Positions 1-11,171 of a stretch of DNA of 64,000 nt are shown here, piece by piece. How positions within the stretch are numbered: position 1 is the stretch's first letter; each line of letters opens with the position of its first letter. The position numbers and the translations under genes were made by a program. The notes beneath the pieces were generated by a model. It was not told where the DNA came from. It worked only from the letters and a program-made list of their open reading frames with translations, and made no database searches. Source of the stretch: Rhizophlyctis rosea (Eukaryota > Chytridiomycota > Chytridiomycetes > Rhizophlyctidales > Rhizophlyctidaceae). Where the stretch lies: assembly GCA_027596075.1 (NCBI GenBank), contig JADGJC010000065.1, positions 1 to 64,000 of the forward strand, read 5' to 3'.

Positions 1-488
1 CAGTGGGTGGGCCCCCTCCCCCGCCCTCCCCCGCGCGCCCCCCCCCCCCCCCCCCCCGGCGGGCCCCACCACCACCAACATAACACCACCTCCTCCTCCT
101 CCTCCGCCTCCTCTTGATGCATGCCTTCTCCTAGTTTACTTTACTGCAAGCTACAATTATGGCGGATCCCTTCTTCCACGCGGGCGTGAAGAATGATTTG
201 AAGCCTCCTCACAATCAGCGTATTCCGTTGCAATCCAACCGTATGTTCCTTCCATGACAGCACCAATTATTTCTTCTCTTCAGCTCAATTCCCATGCCGA
301 TTCCGTCCTGGCAAAGGCCCCACCTTAAATTTAACCGCCATTCCATTTTCCCTCGCTGCCGTAGCCCTCTCCGTGGTCCGCAAATCGCAACCTCATTCTC
401 TACCATTGGCTTCCGTACCGTTATACCACTGTCTGATATATCTCTAACTTTGCATGATTGGTACCCCTACGCTGCTTCTTGCGCGCGA
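1..488. other. Low-complexity left edge, no gene
   Basis: The first 70 bases are almost pure G+C with a long C run, followed by CCA and CTC triplet repeats to about 115. This looks like a poorly resolved contig end. The rest up to 488 is the 3' flank of the minus-strand TIR-like/TPR gene, and I see no gene in it. Confidence 0.6.
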
Positions 489-1982
489 TCATGGCTCAAC
501 AGCTGCACCGTCGTTAATCCCGGCCTTCCCGCCACTTCTCTTACCCATCCTCTCCTCCAGTACATGCGCTTCCGCGTATTTGCCCCGACGTTTATAGCAA
601 TCAAGCAGCTCTTCCATCGCAACACGTGTGTGCGGATGGTTTTCGCCCAAGGCACGGCTACATCCTTCCAGGCAAGTCACGAACAGACGCTCTGCCTGCT
701 CCAAGTTCCACTGTGAGTAATAATGGCTGGCCAAATTAAAAATCGTAATAAGGGTGTTTGGATGGTCTTCACCGAGATTCCGTTCGGCCTTTTCCCAAGC
801 ATCTAAATAGAGACTTTCCGCCATTTTCATTTTGCGTTGCCCGCGATAGACCGTGGCAAGCCCATTCATTGCAACCACTACCCAATTGTCTTGGCCCGTG
901 ACCTCTCCCATTTTGTCCAAAACATCCCGGAACAACCTTTCAGCCGTGTCGAGTTTTCCTTGCGAGGTATACAAGTGGACCACATCTACGATTGAGCTGA
1001 ACGTCTCGTCATGGAATTCCCCAAGCACCTTCTTCGTTCTCTCCAAGCGGTCCAATAACAAAATTTGAGCTTCGTCCTCTTTCCCAAGTTTTACGTAGAG
1101 TCGAGCAAGATGCCCGACGGATGTGAGCGTTTCCCGATCGTTTTCCCCACATAAGGTCTTCAGCCTCTGCACGAAATCAACCCACAGCCTTTCCGATTCC
1201 GTGTACCTTCCTCCTTCCGTGTACAACATCGCTAGATGCGCCATCGCTCTGGCTTGATCTACCCGATGCCCATCCCAGTCCATCAACGACAACCTTGATT
1301 CCGATGCTCTAATCATCCATTCTAGCAGGACCGAGGAGATGATGCGGTCTAGGGCAGGGAAGCCAATACTCTGCTGGATCGACAATTTGATAGCAATCAA
1401 ATCATCCTTTTCAGTCGCGGAGCTGTTTTCCGATTTTATGTTTAACACGGTTCGGTAAAAAGCTTCAGTACTTTCTGCGAGTGCTGAGATGGAATCTCTA
1501 GTCTCTTGAGGTGGTAGGGCGATATGGAGGTTGGAGTCGGTCTTAACGCAAGTGTACAACTCATACACACACCAAGCGCGTGTCAGGGCGAGCGGGGCGT
1601 TCCACGGCGTCAAGACCATAAGAAGGTTCGAAATGCGGGAGATGGCATCGGTGAAGGTGGTTTGCAACCAGTCCGTCGCAATTCGGCTTCGTCCGTGCTG
1701 GGGGAGGGAAAATAGGTCGAACCAAACAAAGGTATCAACGGATAAGTTCTGAACACGGAAGAAGGTAATAATTGTGTCGACGACGTCGAGGAACAGATTT
1801 TGCCAGCAGTGGCTGATGAACCATTGAGCTGGTCCAATAATGGGTGGCGTTTGGTTGGAAAGCTGCTCGCAAACAGAGACGGTGGGGTCCGCCCGAGTCT
1901 TTACGAACTTCTCGCAGACTTCGGCCGTTGTGAGATGTTGCAGATCATACCGGCCGCCGCATTGTTCGACGAATTTGTTCAA
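489..1982 (-). CDS. TIR-like domain plus kinesin-light-chain-type TPR protein (copy 1)
   Basis: The open frame is about 497 residues. Residues about 50-165 form a TIR-like fold: a first-strand motif FISHCW, then VWFDLFSLPQH, then LTRAWCVYEL, whose Glu sits where TIR NADases keep their catalytic Glu. Residues about 265-480 are five or six TPRs of the kinesin-light-chain type, with repeated GE-HP/DET-L signatures. Proteins with this order usually act as signalling or NLR-like scaffolds; that role is inference. The 5' end is unsettled. The frame stays open from a stop at 2088-2090, and residues before 1982 match the N-terminus of the second copy, but there is no in-frame ATG. The first in-frame Met lies inside the TIR-like domain, so an upstream exon is likely. 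It is paralogous to the gene at 4288-6670. Confidence 0.8.
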   Translation of the reverse strand: MNKFVEQCGGRYDLQHLTTAEVCEKFVKTRADPTVSVCEQLSNQTPPIIGPAQWFISHCWQNLFLDVVDTIITFFRVQNLSVDTFVWFDLFSLPQHGRSRIATDWLQTTFTDAISRISNLLMVLTPWNAPLALTRAWCVYELYTCVKTDSNLHIALPPQETRDSISALAESTEAFYRTVLNIKSENSSATEKDDLIAIKLSIQQSIGFPALDRIISSVLLEWMIRASESRLSLMDWDGHRVDQARAMAHLAMLYTEGGRYTESERLWVDFVQRLKTLCGENDRETLTSVGHLARLYVKLGKEDEAQILLLDRLERTKKVLGEFHDETFSSIVDVVHLYTSQGKLDTAERLFRDVLDKMGEVTGQDNWVVVAMNGLATVYRGQRKMKMAESLYLDAWEKAERNLGEDHPNTLITIFNLASHYYSQWNLEQAERLFVTCLEGCSRALGENHPHTRVAMEELLDCYKRRGKYAEAHVLEERMGKRSGGKAGINDGAAVEP

Positions 1983-1991
1983 AAATGATAG

Positions 1992-2884
1992 ACGGACACC
2001 AAGTATGGAGATGCCCTTCCGTTGCCCAGTAGTGGAATCAATTGACTGCTCTGTTGCATGCGAATGAATGGGTTTGTTTACAATGTTTCAATATGACGTC
2101 AAAACCAGAAAGACCTTACCCGGTAAGAAGTTGCCCTCTTCGGGAGACGAGCCCATATTCGCTGCCCTTTGGTCCAAGCCGATCATTATGACTCCTGGAA
2201 AGCACATAGTTAGCATATTGACAAGCACTGGCAGGACCCTACTTCATATATGAGCGGCAACCTACCTGTGCAGCTAAGAAGCTTGAGACGCGTGAGTCCG
2301 TCACAAGATAAGCCCACCTTTGTTTTCGTAAACAAACAGATCAGGTCTCGATATGGCGAACAGTCAGCCCGTGACAACAACAGAAGTAACCACTCAGTAC
2401 AGGCAAACGGAACGAGTATGTCTAGTGGCTAAGGACCTTGACACGCGTGTGAGCGCAAGTACGGCTTTCAGAACCCCTGCGTGAGGCAATAGCTTCCCTA
2501 CGTAACCATTGCAAGGGTAGCAAAAGAGATCATGTCAAAACCACCAACACACGTCCTTCAGGTCCTTCAACGCAACCCACGGTCGCACAAACATTGCACA
2601 GGCTTTGTCATCCTGTCCCAGCCCGTTCCCCAACGCAGGCCGCGGAGCATCGACGCATTAATATGGAATTTGATATGTTCACATTTCGGATGGCAATGCC
2701 TTAGGGAAAGCAATATATCGATTTGCTGTGGTGGTCACCCTTGGCATCCCGATTGGGCCCATTACGTGCAACCCCATACGAATGCCAAATCGCGACTGAT
2801 CAAAAAATGCAAACTCTGCCAACTGTTATGACACCCGATCAATGGGAAACCATTTCTTGGAAACCGAGAGGGTATGGTTCGGAA
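1992..2884. other. Intergenic, no gene seen
   Basis: This stretch lies between copy 1 of the TIR-like/TPR gene and the small lectin-like gene. It is open in short frames only. The probable missing first exon of the upstream-reading gene would lie here on the minus strand, but I could not identify it. Confidence 0.4.
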
Positions 2885-3361
2885 TTACACATAAATATCC
2901 TTTACAGAGGGAATCTCACAAACTCCAAAGCGACGATCCGTGCAAGTCCATTCCGTGACAGCCCCGTTGGCCCACAAGGACAAACAAACTCCACCTCCGT
3001 AATCGTTGCCTTCCCACGAACTCACCCAGCACGGTTTGGGAATATGACTCGCCAAATACTTCGTTTGCGCCGTGTTGCTCAACTTTGCCAACGTTCCTCC
3101 GAGGGCGATGCAACCCGATGCTGTGTTGTCGTGGGTATCGGCAGGGATGACACAATAGTACCGAGAGGCATCATTCGGACCGGGGATGGTGGAGATACAT
3201 GTGGGCGCTGGCGGTTTTGTAGTTGTGATTGTTGTCGTGGTGCTTGTTGTCGGAGCTGGACAGTTGGTCACGGTGGGAGCACAACTAGTGACGGTAATTG
3301 TTGCTTGCGAACTTGCGACCATGCAGCTGACAAGGAGGATGGTGAACTTGGTGAACCACAT
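2885..3361 (-). CDS. Small secreted C-type-lectin-like protein
   Basis: The protein has 158 residues in a single exon starting at an ATG. Residues 1-20 are a clear signal peptide (hydrophobic core, AxA-like cleavage site). Residues 35-52 are a Thr-rich linker likely to be O-glycosylated. Residues about 70-150 have the C-type lectin-like pattern: Cys84 followed by LGGTLAKL, then CW at 111-112, Cys126, and a terminal Cys140 and Cys148 in the context FGVCEI. The fold would bind sugars or proteins at the cell surface or outside the cell; the ligand cannot be read from sequence. It sits between two TIR-like/TPR genes on the same strand, which may be chance. The call rests on motif spacing, not a search. 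Confidence 0.7.
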   Translation of the reverse strand: MWFTKFTILLVSCMVASSQATITVTSCAPTVTNCPAPTTSTTTTITTTKPPAPTCISTIPGPNDASRYYCVIPADTHDNTASGCIALGGTLAKLSNTAQTKYLASHIPKPCWVSSWEGNDYGGGVCLSLWANGAVTEWTCTDRRFGVCEIPSVKDIYV

Positions 3362-4287
3362 GTTTGCGTGAAAATGAAATATGGATGAAACTTATTTCAC
3401 ACATAGATACACGTGGGAATTCTATACAAAAGTCGGTTTCTCTTGGGCACGACGCAGCATTGGAACGTGGTGAAGGTGCAATGTTCCTGAATGGGATTGG
3501 GTGAACCGCGCAAGCTCGTCCGAAGTGAAAAATTCGCTAGCTACGATCGACGTTCTGGAAGCCCCTCATTCCTGAGGCCAACAACGTTTCTGCTCCCTGG
3601 ATGGCTCCGTTCCTCCAGTAACGGAGCAGCGCCCTCCGACGTTCAAATTGTCCCTGATCGTGATCACCACACAAATACCAAATTTCTTGTTTGCCATGCT
3701 TATACAGTTGATAGCGGAGAAGCTGATGCCATTTTGAGCTCAGCAGATGCCCTTTCTGCAAACAATTCGGGGCCAATGATGCGCTTCAAAATGGAAGCTG
3801 GCATTTGGCGAATAATACAAAGACGGGGAATCAATTTATCGAACAGCGACCTGAAAATGTTGGTATGTGGTGGCATTCTACCCTTCGCTGCAAAATTACA
3901 CCAACGTACAACTGGCAACATGGTTGCGCCCATCGTCAGCTCTATCCTGGAAGGGTCTCCCAAACTAGCGAACCCCGCCCATGCACTAACCACCCACATT
4001 GATCATGTCCCACCTCCGACCGGCAGATTGAAACCCCTCCCGCGTGAGAACGACCATCGGCACATGTATTTACGGTCCGTCAACTACCATTTCCGAACAA
4101 AAACACTGGTCAAAAGAACCCGCAGCCCCCTCCTCCTCCCCCCCCCCCCCACTTCTCCCTTGTGCTAATACATTCAGCAATCCCGGCGCTTTCGTACGCG
4201 TTTTGCCCCAAGTGGTGTCACAACCACTGCCGCCGATTACTTCAAACCGTGCCATACCAATTTCCGTACGAATACATAACAGTCGTT
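3362..4287. other. Intergenic, no gene seen
   Basis: There are several overlapping open frames on both strands (the longest about 225 codons on the plus strand, from 3491), but none shows a domain, a regular codon pattern or splice-site logic. A pyrimidine tract lies at about 4130-4150. I treat it as the 3' flank of the disrupted TIR-like/TPR gene. Confidence 0.4.
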
Positions 4288-6670
4288 TCACTGCAAGAGA
4301 CAACTCCGATCGCTGGATGCTATTTCGCTCGAAGCTTCATTGCTATGTTCGGTTGCGACAGCCTGGTCATCGTCCTCGATTCCGTGTTCCTGCAAAGTGG
4401 ACCCAATGGCAGCAAGCTTCTCGGTCAGTTTGAGGACGATGGGATGGTCGGGAGAAAGGATGGTCTTGACGCGTTCCGAACAATCGACGAACAGTCTGTA
4501 TGCCAGCTGGCATTTTGCTTGGTGCATCAGGACGGCGGCGAGTTCGCAGGTGGTTTGGAGAGTAGATGGATGGTTGTCCCCGAGAGTACGTTTCCGTCCG
4601 CTCAAACAATCAATAAAGGCTCCCTCTGCTTTCAACCAATTCCGTTGCTTTGCGTACATGTCGCCCATATCGTGAACCATGCTCAAAGTTGCTGGATCGT
4701 CCTTTCCCAACACTCGAGATGCGCGTTCAATGACATCTTTGTATAAAGTCTCCGCTTCCGCATCCCGCCCCGTGCAACTATATGCCAATGCTATGTTGTC
4801 TAGCGTCGCGATCATTACTAAATGATCCGCTTCAAACGTTTGCTCCACCTTCTCCAACACCTTCAGCAACTTGCACTCCGCCTCCTCGTACTTGCCCTGC
4901 ATGCACCGTATGTATGCAAGACTCACTGACGACATCAGAATGGCCGGGTGGTCATTCTCATATATTCCTTCCACTCCCAAAACACATTCACCATACAGTG
5001 CTCCAGCAGCTGTCCAATCTCCCTCCCGACAATATAAGCTGCCCAGGCTCTGGATCGCATCGAGTGTGGTGGGATTGCTGGAGCCCAATACACGTTTGGC
5101 AGTTTGCATGCAGTGCAGCAGAATAGGCTTTGCCACCTCGTACTTTCCCTGCTCAAACTGCGACCGGCCGTAGTCCTCCATCCAAGCGATCGTCTTCTGG
5201 TCATATTCGTCCCACAACCGCCGGCATTTTCAACACAATCGGCCAACAACCGTTCAGCTTTGTCGTATCTACGCAGATTAAGGTATAAACGCCCCAGGAA
5301 GTTCGAATATCGGAGACTACGTCGATCATCTTCACCAAACACCCGATTGCTTGTCTGCACACAATACAGCAGAGGAATTTCCGCCTGCGCGTAGTTTCCC
5401 ATTCCCTCATGTGCCTGAGCTAGCCCTCAAAAAGTTCTATGGCTAACGATTCATCATCGACCGTCACCGCCTTTTTCCGTTCCGTTCTTGCCTTCCACCG
5501 CGCCAAAGACTCCAAAAAGATCGATCCCGCCGCTTTGTACTCAAGCTGTTTGAGACGCAAATAACCGAGTTGCGCCATCACACTGATTGTCGTAAAGTGT
5601 TCTTCTCCAAAGATCCGTCGTGTCCGTGCCAGATTATCCAGGAGGAGCGGCTCCGCCCTTTGACAGTCTCCCTCATTGAACAGTGCAACCCCTAAATTCG
5701 CCCCACATTTCATTGTATCAAAATGATCTGTTCCCAAAACCCGCTGTCGAATTTCAAGGTACGTCGTCAACAAAGGCGCGGCCTTATCAAACGATTCCAT
5801 GCTGAAATGCAGCATTCCCAAAGTGTCCAGCCATCCAGCATATTCTTCCTGATCCTCCTTGCCGCTCGTGATATGAACGTGATCTTCAAGCACGCTGACC
5901 ATCCACGCAGATAGAAGGGATGAGACCATCCGGTCAAGCATTTCAAAGCCAACACTCTCACGGATAGCTCCATGGATGCTCAACAAATCACCCTTCTCCG
6001 TCGCGATGCTGTTCTTTGACTTTATTGATGCAATGGCTTGTCGGAACGCATTTGTGTTGCTTGGGCTGGCGAAACATTCGCGGAATATGGGGGCTTCCGA
6101 AGGTGGAAGGGCGATGTTAAAGGACGATTTGGTATGAACGCAGGCGAAGAGTTCGAACACGCACCAGGCGCGGGTTAGAGTAAGGGGTTGATTCCAGGGC
6201 GTGAGGATCATCAGCATGTTGCGGATGTGGGCGATAGCGTCGATAAAGGTCGTTTGCAGCCAATCGCTAGCGATCTTGCTGCGGCCATGTTGCGGGAGAG
6301 AAAAGATGTCGATCCAGATGATGGGTTCCGGCTCCGTCTCCGATAGCGCCTTGCCCTCAAAGTAGGATGTGATGGCGTCCACAGTATCAAGAAACACGTA
6401 TTGCCAGCAGTGGCTAATGAATAGATTCGCCGTGGTTATTCCATTCGCAGGGTCGGACAGGAGGTGGTCGCATATTGAGATGGACCGGTTGGTACGGCGG
6501 ATGATAAATTGTTCGCAAACTTGAGCCGTTGTCAAACTCCATAGCTTAGCCCTACCACCGCATTCGGCGATGAAGACTTGCAAGAAAGACACTGGGACAC
6601 CGAGAAGGGGCAGATTCATTGATGTGGAAGGTCCGGTTTGGGAGAGGTTCGGAATATCAGCAGCGAGCAT
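4288..6670 (-). CDS. TIR-like/TPR protein (copy 2), two frameshifts
   Basis: This is the tandem paralogue of the gene at 489-1982. From ATG 6670 the first frame gives 416 residues: an N-terminal leader, the TIR-like domain (IWIDIFSLPQH, LTRAWCVFEL) and the first TPRs, ending at a stop near 5420. TPR sequence resumes without loss in a second frame (about 5437 to 5217) and in a third (5217 to 4288). At each junction the protein similarity runs straight through and one extra base would restore the frame, so neither break looks like an intron. Either the gene has decayed recently or the assembly lost single bases at two short homopolymers. The final frame holds about 7 more TPRs and a Glu/Ser-rich tail. 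The role is inferred to match copy 1: a TIR-like signalling scaffold. Confidence 0.75.
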
Positions 6671-8105
6671 GAGGTCTGAAACGAAGCTGAGGCATAATAG
6701 GTGGAGGACGTGATGACTGTGACCTGGCCGGATCTAGGTATCTGCTAAAACCATGGTCAGACAGTAAATCCTCTCCGAATACATTGAAAAGTAAACTCAC
6801 TTTGTCACAAGCGCAACCTTGAACGCTGTTCAGCTTACGGCTTGACCGCTCGTCGCTGTCGCTTTTATCCGCTTGGATGTTGCAGAACGCGCTGACGTGA
6901 GCGTTGGTGGAAAGCACCATCAAGAAGTTGTTGAGGCGTCAACCTGCAGAAGTTGCACACTATTCTCGCGGGACTATGTCAATCCAGATTGCTGAGAAGA
7001 TTAAGGGAAACAGTTTGACAAGGTTGAAATTTGACCGGGTTGCCGTTGTGAGACTGTGAGACTGGTGCCACCGTGCCCACAAACTTTTGTGTAACGCTGG
7101 TGAAACGTGAGCTGTCTTTGAATGCAAATTGAAGTTGACCTCGAAATCAAGGAATGCCTGTGGCATCTGTAAGCGGCGTATAATGACATGTACCCAGTGT
7201 TGGCGGCTTTGCCAAAGCGAGCCAGCCAACCCATCGTCGAACGTGAACCAATTTAATCGAGTAATCAGGGTCAGTGTCATGCCGGAGTGTGAGCCGATGA
7301 GCCGACCGTAAAAGTACAACCATACTCATGGAGTGCCGGAACTCGAAGGGAAGGTGGTCATTTTGATGGTTACTTAGTCCTTCACTTTGGGTCCTTCACT
7401 TTAGGTTGGTTTGTTAGTCTCGGCCGGAGCACTTGTGGCGTTGGACCGGGCCAAGTGGCTTAGCCATCAAAAGCACCGCCCGCACAATCAAAACCGAAAG
7501 ACCGATGTCGCATCGCATCACATCTTCCCCCTATTCGAGATAGGCAAGGTCAATACTCGAACGGAAGGAGACGGCCTGTTCCTGACCATCTCAGTTGCGC
7601 CTTCATTCGCAAGGGGGAAAAGCAATACCGATGTGGTCTTCGCTTACAACTTACATTGTCTTTTCGTGCGGACATATGCTGTTCACTTCATGCCAGCCAA
7701 ACCCACGGAGCTCCATGCCCCCAAGCCTTACTGAGTGCAGATGATCCTTCCACTGATAAATAGTATTGGAAGGGACTGCTCAAAACTCCTTGGACACTCT
7801 CAAACTTTTTGAGTATGTTATGGTTGCCCACCGTAGCACAAGGCCAAGACCTTCGATTGACTTGAAGGTTGCCTGCCCTCGCCCAACCATGCGGCTCGTG
7901 AATTTGCCTGAAGCCGCGCCAGATTCGTTCTGACGCGTAGGACAAGCTCTGGCCGTCCCTTATTTTTGTTATTTTCAACAGAGTCCCTTCCAGCTCCGCC
8001 TGCTCCGCTCCAAACTCTAACGTTCCCGCAGCTGGTGGTCAAAATATATAAAATGAGGCCACATGTGCGAGTACTTGCCAACCCAGGCACATTCCGAACG
8101 CAAGA
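6671..8105. other. Intergenic between TIR-like/TPR copy 2 and the protease gene
   Basis: Only short overlapping frames are present, with no domain recognised. It serves as the shared upstream region of two divergent genes: the TIR-like/TPR gene on the minus strand and the aspartic-protease-like gene on the plus strand. Confidence 0.4.
8044..8053 (+). promoter_or_regulatory. Probable TATA box of the aspartic-protease-like gene
   Basis: TATATAAAA lies about 55-60 nt upstream of the ATG at 8106, in the position expected for a TATA element with a short 5' leader. This is inferred from sequence and position only. Confidence 0.4.
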
Positions 8106-10719
8106 ATGCATCTGTCAAAGACTCTCGCATGGCTGGCAACAGCTGTGCTCGCCCAACAACTCGCCGTCGCTGCTCCGGTGCAGGACGAACCCATTGTTTT
8201 GGCGAATGGCACAGTGCTCGTGACGGACACCGACGGTGGCATTCCCAACCCGACCATTCCGAAAGGCCGAACGGCAGACTTCCGCGCACGTTCGTTGAAA
8301 TTGTACGTACAGCATGGGTCCACACGCATGAGACTTTAATAGGCGCAATGTAGCTGACCATATCATTCGCAGAGATCTTGTCTACAGAAACAGGTCTTCT
8401 CACTTCCCCCGGCATCTCCGCGATCCCCGAAAAACCTTCAAAACCCCCTTCAACCGCCGTCAACTTGCCAATCCCGACGCAACCCCGGATTACACGTTGA
8501 TCAACTGGCAAGTCAATGTCACGATCGGGTAAACATCGCGCACATCACAGCACGCTTGGAATCCATGAAGCCGGCAACCACGCAGATAACTCAATTGCAT
8601 CCTTTATTTGATTCTTCAGGACCGGAACGTCAGCAAAGAAGCCTTTCAGACTCATTCCCAACACCGGCAGTCCATACACATGGCTTTCGAAAGCAGGCTG
8701 GTGCGGGTCCAGCTGTCCCAAGAACCTGACGTATTATGATCCTACATCCAGCTCAACATACAAATCCTTGGGAGGTTCATCGGCAAACATCACCTACTCA
8801 CTCGGTATGTCCGGCCAATACAATGTTCGCGAGCACATATGCAAAGCGGGACTGGAAATGGAGTAAATGATGATCATCAATTAATATCTCGCAAATGCCA
8901 TCCCTTTCTAGGTACCGGATTCCACGCCGCATACATCCAAGACTCTTTCACCCTAACCAACTCCCTCAAAATCCCCGACGTGTACTTCCTTCTCGCAGAC
9001 TGGGTCGACCCCACACTCCAACACGTCCAACAAGCTTTCGGCTGGGACGGCGCTTTGGGCCTCGCTCCAACCCGCCAACTAACCTTCCTCGGCCGTCTCG
9101 CCGACAGCTCCATAATCTCCCAAGCCGTTTTCTCACTCTGGTTCTCCCACTACAACATCACGAACTTGAACGCTGGAGTGAAAGTTAAGGGCAACCCGCA
9201 GACGACGGGAGAGTTGACGTTCGGAGGGTGGAGTCAGTCGGCGTGTTTAGGGCAATTGGCGTGGTTGATTCCGACGCAGGAGCCGATACCGGGGAACTTT
9301 AGGTTTGATATGCAGGGGTTTAGGACTGGACCGAGTAGTTCGCAGTTGGTGTATAGTGTTAAGGCTGGGGATAAGGTCAACATCGACAGTGGTACGTAAT
9401 TCCAAACCCGCTCCTGTAACGACGATTTAACGCTAACAAATCATCCTCTCCTCCACTACCATTAATCTCAATGCAAAATCAGGTTCCAACGGCCTCTTCA
9501 TCCCCTCCTACATCTACAACCAAATCTGGCCCAAAATCCTCGCCGCAGGCTCCACCACGACCACCGACCTCGGTGAAACTTTAATCGCTTGCTCCTTGGC
9601 AGATAAGTTGCCCATGCTCACCTTCTGGTTCAACGGCTACCGGTTCTTGATTGAACGTAAGTTTTTTTTTTTTTGACAAGTTTTTATTGTGTCAGCGGTG
9701 TTTCAGGAAGCTAACGCTCTTTTGGGTCATTTCGAATAGCCAAAGACTACCTCTTCCCATGGGACAACACAAAGTGCTGGATCATGATCGCTCCGTACAC
9801 AGGTAAGCGCAACCTTCATCGCCATGCATTATGCAGAAAATGTGTCAAGAGCTAATGGGTTCACAATACCTCCTCCTAGACGGCTACTGGCTCCTTGGAG
9901 AACCGTTCACGAGAAAGTACTTCACCGTGTGGGATGGTAAGTCACTCATCTACCCTTTGAATCCGTTCAATACCATCATACTGATCTCATTGCCCGTCTT
10001 AACATCCCTTCGCAGCCGACAACAAGGTCGTCGGATTCGCTCCATCAAATCAAAGCTTCAAAATTGGTAGCACGACCACGGCTGCACCGTCCACCAAATG
10101 CGGTCTAGGCAACAATTGGCAGTTCTGCCCTGCGACGCAATGCTGCAGTACGACCGGGTGGTGCGGTACCACGACTGATCATGTACGTGTGTGCCAACAT
10201 TCTGAATCAATGCACAATTCCCCACTGATGTACAACTTACTAACATCGTCTTACTTTCTACCAGTGCGCCGTAAGTCTCATCCTCCCACCTGCTCACCAT
10301 GAAAACTCGCAAAATGCACCTCCAACTAATTCTCCCTCCCCCTCACCGCCAGGTCGGAAAATGCCAACACGGCTTCGGACGCTGCACCGACAACACCGAC
10401 AAAGACCCCACACCCATCGGTACATCCTACGCCGCCTGTGGCTCCACCAACGGAGGAGCAGTCTGCACACCGGGACAATGTTGCTCTCAGGTATGTTACT
10501 CCACTCTTCTAGTGGGAAAACAACAGAATAACGTCTGTCATCACCTCTCACATCGCCCTCCAGTACGGTTACTGCGGAACGACATCCGACTACTGTAAGT
10601 ATTGCCTGAACGAGTGAAGAGCTTTGAGGGTATGGTCAATCCTTTACCTGTTTGCTGATCATGCCGTTTTTCCTGTAGGTGGCACCGGATGTCAGTCTGC
10701 TTTCGGCTCTTGTCGTTGA
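8106..10719 (+). CDS. Secreted pepsin-like protein with two CBM18 modules; first catalytic Asp is Asn
   Basis: There are twelve exons: 8106-8302, 8373-8528, 8620-8804, 8912-9391, 9483-9656, 9740-9802, 9880-9936, 10016-10182, 10265-10270, 10353-10490, 10564-10594 and 10679-10719. They give 564 residues with all phases consistent. There is a signal peptide at about 1-23, then a propeptide-like stretch, then an A1-family fold. The first active-site motif reads PNTGS (Asn132) where DTGS is expected, followed by the usual YDPTSSSTYK region. The second motif, IDSGSNG (Asp338), is intact and split by an intron. Two chitin-binding type-1 modules follow (from Cys466 and Cys524), rich in paired Cys with the QYGYCG signature. 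A wall-associated or secreted role is likely. Loss of one catalytic Asp predicts weak or no protease activity, so it may be a chitin-binding pseudoprotease. Confidence 0.88.
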
Positions 10720-11171
10720 TTGCGGTTCGCCTTTATCGCAGTTCTGAATGTAGATACGTTAGATCAATGCTTTATAATAGAAAACATACATACATTACCG
10801 TCAAAACGGGTGACGGAACCCAACCTCAATCATGAATGAAACGTGGATTTACTGATCCACTGAATGATGCATGTATACATTCAAATCGGCGCTTTAATCA
10901 CGGTTGCATTCGATCAAATAAACAATCCAAAATGGAAATCCTTGCTAAATCGGACTATGAAGAGGGACAAGGCCTTCCGACAGTTCGTTGCACAACATCA
11001 ACAGAAGAAAGTCTGTTTCAACAAAGATATAGTATATACATCCCAGTCAACTCTCCTAACTATGGTATCTAAACTTCTTGACACTTCAACACCGCCCGCA
11101 TGGTATCTACCATTATGAACAAAAGTAACAAAAGAAAAAATGTACAAACCGACCCATGGAACAAAATGCCT
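10720..11171. other. Convergent 3' intergenic
   Basis: The 3' flanks of the protease gene (plus strand) and the MYND-RING-Smr gene (minus strand) meet here. AT-rich, with AATAAA-like words near 10910-10925. No gene seen. Confidence 0.5.

Noticed and set aside
3491..4168. 225-codon plus-strand open frame
   Set aside because: No domain, no regular composition, and overlapped by equally long frames on the other strand. No supporting splice or promoter signal.
5205..5440. Programmed ribosomal frameshifting in the second TIR-like/TPR gene
   Set aside because: There are two separate shifts, neither next to a convincing slippery heptamer with a downstream structure, and the paralogue at 489-1982 has no such shift. 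Base error or decay is simpler.
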